From: Lytechinus pictus
Taxonomy: Eukaryota; Echinodermata; Echinoidea; Temnopleuroida; Toxopneustidae
DNA: 64,000 nt
Assembly: GCF_037042905.1 (NCBI RefSeq)
Contig: NC_087252.1
Coordinates: 35,244,965 to 35,308,964 of the forward strand
Direction: 5' to 3'
Positions 11,680 to 22,700 of the stretch are shown here, one piece after another; position 1 is the first letter of the stretch; every line of letters starts with the position of its first letter. Below the pieces are notes generated by a model. It had not been told where the DNA came from. It was given only the letters and a program-made list of their open reading frames with translations, and did not search any database. The position numbers and the translations under genes were made by a program.

Positions 11680-12925
11680 AATGGCAGAGTAACCATAAAA
11701 TGTGCAAACCAGAAAAAATGTATTAACAAAAAAAATTATTTACAATGTAAAATTTCTGGGCCAATTACATAAAAGTTACTACCGTAATAGTTAATAATTG
11801 TCTATTTGTAACTTTCATGGAATCCTTGATTTTTGTTGGCTGTTGAACATTTTTTCCCAATGGTGTATGTATGTACATGTAGTTAGAATCTGATGGCAAA
11901 AGTTACAACCGAGGCCCTATCTACCTTTTGCATACATTCATACCTTCCTTTTATCTGAAGTCTGGTGGTTCTTAAATGATATTAGCATATTTTAGTATCC
12001 ACTTCGCAGACGCTTTCCGCAACGTTGAGAATCTATTGAAAATGCCCATCAAATCACAATGGACAGATTAGAGGTCACTGTCGAAAGTTGGTGGACCGGG
12101 ACAGCAGAATGTCTTAAGATTCAGTCCGGACAAAAAATTGCTAATATGTCATTTGTCCAGAGTCAAGGGGGGTGTTTAACAATGATTTAAGTATGACTTA
12201 GAGACATACTTAAATGCCGCCGCGTACACAATATGCACCACGCAATCTTATTGATCAATACGCAGTAGTGCACGTCCTCTTGGCATGATCTGACCAATGC
12301 GGTCATGCCTTTTATAACGCAAGCAACTTAATCTTTGTAAAACACACCCCTGGACTTCTCTTTTGATTCACTGATTTTCGACATAGGCTGCTTTGTTACA
12401 AAGGGCTTTTGACAAAAGATTATCTGCGTTATAGAAAGTGATTGCTAAAATGCCCTAATGAAACCTGTGGGACAAGTTAGTTTGTGTGAAAACAGATATA
12501 TCAAAGAATAAGATCAATGGAAGTTAGAGTGAAATTGGATTGACAAAATAGTTATGAGCATATGTGTTCGATCACACCGAAATGAGAGACAAGTTACAAA
12601 TCAAAGTTCCTCTGAATTCGACAAACCAATAAAAAAAGTCAAAATTTGGAAGATTTTTTTTTTTCATTTTCTGATTCTTCCATGTTTCATAATTACTCTG
12701 TGAAAAAAATGAGTGAAATTTTGAAAAATTCTGAGTTGTCTCTCATTTCGGTGTAAAGCGTCACATACTTCGAGAACACAAATGCTATGGTGAATCCTCC
12801 CATTTGCAATGCAAACAAGATTTGTGATGTCACACATGTTCAGCTTTCCCAACTGGACACTGAATATATACCCCAAACATCTCTATTCTGCTCATTATGA
12901 TAGTGTTAATACAACCTTTAACCCT
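11680..12925. other. Region just downstream of the last visible BBX exon
   Basis: It could hold BBX 3' untranslated sequence or a last intron. The minus-strand frame at 12664-12876 has no recognised motif. No clear extra coding exon was found. Confidence 0.35.
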
Positions 12926-13086
12926 TTACCTGCATGGTTTGAGTTCCATGGAAGCAACCTCTGCAAGGTCAGATAAAGTGAAAGGTTGAGGGTCACTTAT
13001 TGACCGCTTGACCTTTGATCCAATTACTTTGTCCGTTCTGGGAGGTGATGGTGAAGACTGCACTGTGCTGGAAATGCTGTGAGGAT
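12926..13086 (-). CDS. BBX: BBX exon 9, C-terminal exon
   Basis: The acceptor TTCTTGTAG precedes 13086 and joins in phase 1. It encodes a Ser/Pro-rich stretch, then PFTLSDLAEVASMEL, matching human SLAALAEVAAMEN near the BBX C-terminus. The frame reaches TAA at 12928-12926 right after KPCR. A donor-like GTAAAG starts at 12929, so the exon may instead splice to a short extra C-terminal exon, as the longer vertebrate tail suggests. I could not find such an exon. Confidence 0.85.
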
Positions 13087-16000
13087 CTACAAGAAAGATG
13101 AGACGATTCAAAATTAAGATGATCTTATCACCTTTCATTAACCTATTATCCCAGCCATGGCATAAATTCGTGCAACCAGAAATCGATCCAAAATGTGCCG
13201 CACTCGACCCAGGTGAGAAAATGGGTACCAGCACGAAGTAATTCGTCAAAAGCTGTGAGCACAAGAATCTGTAGACTAGCTTAACCGAAGTATTTAGGAG
13301 CACCTTACAAGGGGGATTTGTGTGCTGTTCTGTAATGCCCTATTATCGTTATCATCATCGTCATCATCATCATAATTTTTTTATTATTATTAAATCATTA
13401 TTATGTTATTCATAAATATAGCAGTTAGAACAGAAATTTGTTTCCATTTTTATTATCCACTTCTCAAGCATAGGAGATACTTCTAGGATAAAATATATGA
13501 AAATAGTTTTCTCATACATGCACAATCACTACACTACCAAGACAATTGTTTGAAAAGCGTTTATTAATAAAAAATAATAACATTAATGAGAGAGGGGACA
13601 AAACATCTTGGACCCCTTGTACACACAATTGCTTTTTTAATCACATAAAAAAAAAATCAAGTGCAATTCCCAAATACTTCTTTTTGATTGGTCGAAAATG
13701 AATTTTTCATGTTATATTACAACACTCTCTCACGATTATAACTGCCAAAACTTTACGAACTTGGCTTCAAACTTTTCCTAACAATTTTTTAAGACTATTC
13801 ACCTTTAGTAGGTAGAAGATGCATAATTGATGATTTCCTTGCTTTTCTTTTCTGGCTTCCAGTGACGGTCATCTCGGAAGAAGACAGTGACCTCATCACT
13901 TTACTTTTACCTGTCGACAAAGAAAATAACCCATAGTGGTTTGTAAACGCTCTTACTTACGGTGGTGGAAGGTGTCAAAGAATCATAATCACTATACACT
14001 TCAGAGGCCAAGAGAATAAAGGTGAAATACCAACTGAGCACTGCAGTGTGCAATTTGATTTGTACATATTTATGTTATTTGTTGTAATCAGAATTCTGTT
14101 TTCATCAGGTCATTGATGAAAAACAGCTTTTTGCTGATCTTCTGTACCTGAATAAATATATTCTAATGAATAAATAAACCTTTAAAAAAGTTGCATAATT
14201 CAAAGGTCGATGGTTAAAGCCTTGGGTTCCCTCTTTCAGATGGCGATGTTATATATTGGCTATGTATGTGAGACAAAAAAAAACTATAACATGAGCATAA
14301 AACAATAACAGAAATCTAATTTCTTTTTTATATATACATTTAAAACTAAATTTGTTTGCCCTAGATAGAATGTCTTAAATATTCACTAGCCTGAGGTAAT
14401 AGCAAGCTAATGGATTTATAGGGCTTGACTGCCCCCCCCCCTCCCTCCCACCCTGAATAAGAAGGTGAATATATGCATGTTGCTTACCCCTTTCTTTGAT
14501 GAACTTTGCATTCTTGTAGATGTCTGAAGTCTTTTTCGATTTCAAACCAGATTTCTTCTTTGTTCTGAATTGTTCTGGAGCATACTGAGGCAGTGTAGCT
14601 AATCTGGCTTCGACATTGATCTCACCGTAGTCACTACGAAGGTGAAATAATATTAGAGAAATACGATGATAAATAGCCATAACAATTACATCAGAATAAT
14701 CATCACTTCCACTGCCATCATCATCATCATCATCAACACTACCAGGGCTTTACACTAACCCTTTTTTCTACTGGTCCAGTATCTACCCAGTTTTTCTATT
14801 TTTTAATGGTCCGAACCTAAAATTTACTGGTCCCCAAAATTAAAAAAAAACATGAAAAAAAGACCGAGTTCATTTTGCTGTCTTTTATTGCCTCCCTCCC
14901 CCCAAAAAAGCATACAAAAAACAAACAGTATACACACACACACAACATAATACATGAAATTCTTTCTCAATTTCGGAGAGCCATTTCTTAACCCTAAATA
15001 AACTGGGCTATTTCAACGCCTAAAAAGACTACGGGGGATGATGATTCAGTCCCCCCCCCCCCCCCCATGATCTCAGCCATCGATCGAGACGAAAAGTGGT
15101 ATACGCATAACCCATGGAATAATCTACAAAACTACAGAATCAAATTCTGCGAAAAATCTCATTGCTAATTAATTATGCTAATTCATGCGTAAAATCATCA
15201 TCAATCATCATCATCATCATCTTATATCATTTAGCATCAGATCAGATCATCGGCAGTGCTTGAAGTCATATTAGCAACTTTATCAATCAAAACCAGAACT
15301 GTGAAGTTGATGATTGCACACTTTAGAGCTTTATGGGCTTGCTACTTACAAATCTGAGCATGTTACACTAGATCCGCTGTTTGTTCTTTTCCTAGGTCTT
15401 CTAGCCTTCTTCCCATCCTCCGGTTGAAATACTTCATCTTCCGCATCACTGAAACCACTCATTCCTTCGTTAGTATGGCGCCAAGCCTTCTTACAGTTAA
15501 ACGGTCTCTCTGGCCGTTGTAGTGATTCTAACATCCCCTGTGTAAGAACAACAAGTGGAATGCCTCTGGCCGTCTCACCTGCATCACGCGATTCAATAGA
15601 GCAGCAGTGCTGATTTTGAAAACTACTATAACTCGCACAAGACGTTCAGTGATACTTGGTTACTCTTATTTCCACGTTTTATGAACTAGACCAATACACT
15701 TATAGAGATATGATGGCAATTCAACAAATACCCCCAACGTGGCCAAAGTTCTTTGACCTTACATGACCTTTGACCTTGATCATGTGACCTGAAACTCGCA
15801 CAGGATGTTCAGTGATACTTGATTACTATTATGTCCAAGTTTTATGAACTAGACCAACACACTTTCAAATTTATGGCTGTAATTCAACAAATACCCCAAT
15901 TTGGCCAAAGTTCATTGACCCTAAATGACCTTTGACCTTGATCATGTGACCTGAAACTTGCACAGGATGTTCAGTAATACTTGATTACTATTATGTCCAA

Positions 16001-18221
16001 GTTTCATGAATCAGATCCATAAACTTTCAAAGTTATGATGGTAATTCAACAGATACCCCCAATTCGGCCAAAGTTCATTGACCCTAAATGACCTTTGACC
16101 TTGGTCATGTGATGTGAAACTCAAGCAGGATGTTCAGTGATACTTGATTAACCTTATGTATAAGTTTCATGAACTAGGTCCATATATTTTCTAAGTTATG
16201 ATGACATTTCAAAAACTTAACCTTAGGTTAAGATTTTGATGTTGATTCCCCCAACATGGTCTAAGTTCATTGACCCTAAATGACCTTTGACCTTGGTCAT
16301 GTGACCTGAAACTCAGGCAGGATGTTCAGTAATACTTGATTAACCTTATGGCCAAGTTTCATGAACTAGGTCCATATACTTTCTAAGTTATGCTGTCATT
16401 TCAAAAACTTAACCTCAGGTTAAGATTTGGTGTTGACGCCGCCGTCGCCGCCGCCGCCGCCGCCGCCGCCGCCGTCGGAAAAGCGGCGCCTATAGTCTCA
16501 CTCTGCTATGCAGGTGAGACAAAAACTGTTATGATAGCATTTTGGGGCTTTTGAAAGGGGGTTCCCAATTGATCGAGAAAAAATATTTTCACATATGACT
16601 GACATTTCTTAGAAGAATATCATCAACAATTTTACACATGCTTGAGTTTATAATGCACAATTTATTTAGTTAACAGTCATGGCTGATTAAAACTGTTGTG
16701 TAGGAATGGACATATGACATCAAAATGATGTACATGTAGTTCAAAGAAAGATACAAAATTTATATAAGCAATACCTGGAAAATGAAAATATGCTTCTCTA
16801 TTAAATCCCAAAACCTTTTTTCTCACATGTTTTTTTACACTACTTATCTATCATTATGAAATATTACTAATCATTTATAATAATACTGATCAAAATGATA
16901 ATAGTAATCATTCTTATTCCCAAGGGGAACATAAAATTGCCATTATGCTCTTACGAAATTGATTTGCCACCATGTCCTGAATAACATAATATATTTGAAA
17001 GAAGAAACAAAATTGAACATAATAGCGACAAAATACTGGGATGCAAATAACTACTTTTAAAAAGTTAGGGGGGATTCATTGAGCACGTTGCACAACTTCA
17101 GAGGTGGTCATTATGATTAGGATTATACCTGATACGTACATTTAGAATGATACTCCTCACTCTCATCTTTCCCTTTCTTGCCTTTCAATTTTCATCTCTA
17201 TTTAAACTCCACCATCCTACCGTCATATCTAAGCAAAGTTTTTGTAATTACCTGATCAACAAGCTTGCGATACAACCTCCCCTTACATGACCGCCTAGAC
17301 TTCCTCTGCCCTGCTGACTTGGAATCCTCACCATCAGTCAAGCTACCTTCCTTCTCTTTCTCCTCTTCTTCCTTCTCCTCCTCGTCCTTCTTCTCTTCTA
17401 TTCCTTTGCTTTCCTTCTTGAAGACACCTTTCAATGCTCCAGGCCAGCTCAGAGAGAGGGCTTCACTCTCATCCTTGACCGTCAAAACTTTCTTCTTCTT
17501 TTTCTTCTTCTTCTTGGAGCTCTTCTCACTTTTCCTCTTCTTATTATTCGTCTTTATTTTGGTCATCCCTTCCTCTGTTTCCTCCTCATCTTTTGTTTCA
17601 TTCTTCTTTCCATCATTTGCCTCCATCACCCCCTCCTCCTCCTCCTCTTTCCTCAAACCCCCTTTCCTAGCCATGTCATCTTCGTCCTTTATTTCAGTTC
17701 TCATGGATCCATTGGTTATTTCAGTTCCTTGATTGTCTGAGGTCAACCTGAAATGCATCTGACTGTTAAGAGGTATAGTATTATTGTTATTACTGGATGC
17801 ATCCACCGTATTGTCCTTCGAGGCATCGGTTGTATTGTTAACAGGGATTGTCACATTGGAAAGGTGTATTGAATCAGAGTTGTGTTCTGGTTTCATGGCA
17901 AGTTGATCAGAGCACATCTGAGGAGCAAAAAAATTATCAATTACATTAATTAGGCATTACGTGAAGCGTTGTGGCCCAGTGGATTAGTCTCCGGACTTTG
18001 AAACAGAGGGTCGTGGGTTCAAACTCCAGCCATAGCGTATAGTTTCCTTCAGCAAGAAATTGATCCACATTGTACTGCACTCAACCCAGGTGAGGTGAAT
18101 TATTACTTGAAATGCCAAGCGCGTAAAAGCTGCTTGAGCTACAGCCAGGGTAATAATATCCAAGTCCTTTGGAAGCGCATAGAGATGTTATTCATGTGTT
18201 ATGCGCTATACAAGATCTGAC

Positions 18222-18252
<31 letters not shown>

Positions 18253-19754
18253 TATCAACAAATCTACAAGATTTTCACCTTTCATTTTGAGGACATCATC
18301 TAATCCCCCAATACGTCCCCCCTCCCCCCCGCTCACATCTTCCTAACTACATTTAAATTTCTATCAATAAAACAACAAGAATTTAGAATTACAACAACCC
18401 TCCCCCCTTTCCATAATCCCTTCCCTACCTAGCATTTCAAAGTAACAGTTTGTTCATATGACACCACTGCTTATTTTAACACTATAAAATTGAGTAAACT
18501 ATCTTGTCAAAATTGATGAAAAATATACCACACAAGTTCTTGATTAATGCATGAAAACTCAGTAAGAGCTATGGATTTCTGGGTTCATTCAAGTATGAAA
18601 TCTGCATAGTGTGTAATAGTGTAAAACTGTCCCCAAAAATGGGCTCAAAGAATTATTTTTAAATCTTGTTATTTAACTTTACAACTTCAGATTTTGACAG
18701 TATGAAGAGGGAGAATCACTCTTTCAGATAAACTTCTCCTGGGGCCCGTAACACAAAACTTAGCAATGATCGTAGAACATTTTTCTACGACTGATTCCAT
18801 AGACTACAATGTACAATCAATTGTAGAAATCAAGCGTACAATTAATCGCTAACCTTTGTGAACTACGGGACCCTGATCATTTTTTACCTTTTCAAGACAA
18901 AATAAATAATTTGGCTATTTACACAGAATCTCGCCTGGTTTTGAGGATGAATGGTCACAAATATACAAAAAATCAGAAACATTTATAAATTTTGAAATAG
19001 AATACACATTTTTACATAAAATCATGAGAGCAAGCCTACCTCGGCAAACTGGAATAATTTTGATTTAACGCTGTCATCATCTTCCCTCTCATTGGTTGCT
19101 GGTTCTGAATTACTCCTACGGACTGTTTTATGTTGGTCAGATGAGGGCGCTACACGTTTTGTACTCGTCTCTTGCTGGCCAGCGAGTAATAGAAGACTTA
19201 ACCCTCCCATTTGAGATGGATCTGAAAAAGAAAGAAGTTCGGTAAAGGAAATAATCTGTTGTCTCACGATGTGGCAAACTGAACAGTTTGCCACATCATT
19301 GGACAACAGATTATTTCCTTTACCGATTCTATAATACCATGATGATCAACATCTTCCGTACTAAGAAAGAAGTTATTTTGAAGGGGCTTTTAACTCAGGC
19401 CCGTATCTAAACTCTGTTCTTAGTTGTGGTCTAAGTAGTCTTATTTTATACAGTCCTAAATATCTGCATCAGGTATCTCATGAAAAATGGACAAACCTGA
19501 GTATCGAGCTGTCATCAAGTTTGCGCAGCTGACAGACATGACCCCAGTTGAGACTTGGCACTAATTGACATTTTTCCTCATTTGTAATTTACCCTTTCTT
19601 GTACTTCTCTAAGTTATCTTTACTTTTATGTTTTGCTCTCTTCTATTATGCCTTGAGCATTTAATCAAAATGGAAAAGATGCTTTATAAATCATATGTAT
19701 TTATTATTATTATTATCATTATCATCATTATTATTATCATTATTATTATTAATA

Positions 19755-19789
<35 letters not shown>

Positions 19790-22700
19790 ATCATTATCTT
19801 CAATTGAGGCTAACCCATCCAATTTCTTGGAACAATTTGTGACTATGGAGGAGACTTGGGTTCATCACTATCAGCCTGAGACCAAGGAGCAGTCAGGACA
19901 ATGGAGGCATCCCATGTCATCAACCCCAAAGAAGGCCAACTCAAGTTTGTCCATTTTTCATTAGACACTATGATACAGGAGCCTGTAAAATCATACTAAA
20001 TATTGCTATGACCCGAGGGGGGGGGGGTACTCGACCAAAAAAGTAGTAGGTATGTGCTGCGGGCGAGACAAAAAACAGGGGCCTTGGAGCGGGCTTATTG
20101 TAAAATGGAGGGTCCTCGAAACGGGCTTCGGAACTACAAATGTTTGTGAAAACGCCGGGTGCGATCGCGTAGAGGCGATGGTCGGACAGCGCTCTGCAGC
20201 CGCTTTTAACCAAAATTGCGGCTCATTGTAGCAGATCAATGTGACCGGAACGGCGTAACGGAAAATGTGCGAAGCTTTGGAGCGGATTTCTTTCTTCTTT
20301 TTTCTCGATAAGAAGAAAATGCTATGCTTTGGAGCAGCTTTCTTTGTTCTTTTTCTCAATAAGACAAATGCTATGACTTGGAATGGAAATTTGAGTGTAA
20401 AAATGGGGGTCCCCTCCGCGGGACATACCCACCATGCATTATATACTGAGTGCCCCCTCCCCCCGGGCAATGACCAAGAAAATTTGGTTGGTAGGATTAA
20501 GAAATGTAAAAGATTTTATGGACCACATCAGGGGTCCCGTCTTACCAAGAGTTACAATTGATCCAATCAATCGTATCTCTTTGGAATCCATCCGTGTCAT
20601 AAATATTTCTACAGGAAATTTGCACAATGTCCTTTGTAAACAAAGAGAAGCACAGTGAATTTTTAAGAAAACAATGCATGAATATACATCAAAGTTAGAA
20701 AATATTTTGAACAAGCATGCATAATACATGTTGACGTTGCTGGCCATCCATAGTTGCGATTGATCGGATCAATCATAACTCTTTGTAAGACGGGGCCCTG
20801 GTCTTCAGATCTCTAGCCTTTCCATGTAAGGCTCAAAAGTTTAGAGTCACCCCTCTATCTAAACAAAAAAAACATTATAACACTGCAAAGTAGTGGTAAG
20901 ACCAAACATTTGATTTACCTGCTAGCTTTCCAACGGTGATCCCGGCCTTGTTTTCTTTTGTGCTTGGCGGTCGTGTCGTTATATTACCAGGATTGGTTAC
21001 CTTCCCACCAGCGTGTCGATGAGGACCGCTCCATTTATAATCTGGGTGGGCTTTCATGAATGCAGCTTTACACTGTCAAATTGAACCAAATAATATATAT
21101 TAAAGAACTTGCATATGAATAATAATAGCTAAATGTGGAAGCATCGTGGTGTAGCAGTTCCGACTATCGCCTTGTAATCAGAGGAACATGTGTTTGAATC
21201 CCATCATGGCCTAGCGTCCTTTGGCAAGGCATCAATCCACACTATGCCACTATCCACCCAGGTGTTAAATGGGTACCCAGTAGGATGTGACAGCGTATGT
21301 AGTATGCTTAGGCCTTAGCAATAGAATCTTGGAAGGCTTGTTAGAATGCTCCCCAGGGAGTGGAGAAAGTGTATTCCGGTACATTGTATGCATGGTAGGA
21401 TCCAATGACCAGGGTAATAATATATCTGTAAAGCGGTTTTAGAGGCGTTGTTCTGATTTTTTTAAAGCGGATTATCATAAATTTATATATGTTTTCAGAG
21501 AATAGAATTTGCCACAGTATTACCATTGCTTTAAGCTTGAGCTCCCGCTTGCTGTGCTCAGTAAATTTAAGGAATTAATCATAATAATAATAACGCAGTT
21601 CTTGTATAGCGCATATCACATTATGACATAACGTCCCTATGCGCTTCCAAAGGACTTGGATACTATTACCCTGGCTTTAGCCCCGCAGCCTTATGCAGCG
21701 CGGTGGCATTTCAAAGGAATAAATTCCTGCCAGGTACCCATTCATCTCACCTGGGTTGAGTGCAGCACAACGTGAATTCCTTGCTGAAGGAAATTACGCC
21801 ATGGCTGGGATTCAAACCCACGACCCTCTGTTTTTAAAAGGCAGAAGACTAATCCACTGGGCCACAACGCTCCACATGGCAGGTAATCATTCACCTCACC
21901 TGGGTCAAGTGCAGCACAATGTGGATAAATTTTATACTTGAAGGAAGAAAACGCACCATGGTTGGGGTTCAAACCCACAACAGACCTGTCAACCTCACCA
22001 CGAGTGTATTCTGTGATAAAAAAGGTGTATTTTTCCCCAAAAAGTGTATTTCATAATAAAATGCATGGCGCACTCGCTCATCGCGGCGCTCAAGCTGCAT
22101 GCAAGCTTAAATGCGCACTGCTCTTGCAGATGAAAAAAAAAACATTTAAACATGTGTATATCTCACCCTGGTTTTAACAAAATGATTGAAAAAAAAAAAG
22201 TTATCTGAAATTACATTGATCTAATAACCATATTTGTGTAAGTTTTATGAAATAGAGACATATAGAGATGATTTTTCTCAATAAATCACAATTTTGTATA
22301 AAAAATAAAAAAAACTTACTGCCGTATTTTGGTTGCAAAAATGTACTAAATACGCCAAAACGTACTGGTTGGCAGGTCTGCCACAACCCTCTGTTTGAAA
22401 GGAAAGTGCCATAACCACAAGAGCACGATGTGCCCACTACAATGCCCATTTGTGTTTGATCACTTTGCTTTACACTTTGATTCAGTACACCTTCACTATC
22501 ATTGCTGAGATTACAGTGGACAAAAAACAAATTATATTAGGATGAAAGGGTTCACAGGATGGAACAGACACATTTTTATGTTCTGGATTCAGTTCTCAAA
22601 TTAATTTCAGTGTTGTGATAAGATGGAAACCTGGTAAATGTCTAAAATTTTAGATTCATGATCAAATATTCAGCCAGATGTGGTACATGACATGTCCTAT

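Noticed and set aside
13340-13400. Regulatory element in (ATC)n/(ATT)n tracts
   Set aside because: Plain microsatellite DNA, common through the window, with no further signal.
17265-17732. Plus-strand 155-codon open frame
   Set aside because: It is the antisense shadow of the Glu/Lys-rich BBX exon 5, whose minus-strand frame fits splice sites and conserved motifs.
20006-20561. Overlapping open frames on both strands
   Set aside because: They coincide with a mobile element that has a second copy at 47740; the frames are not kept between copies.
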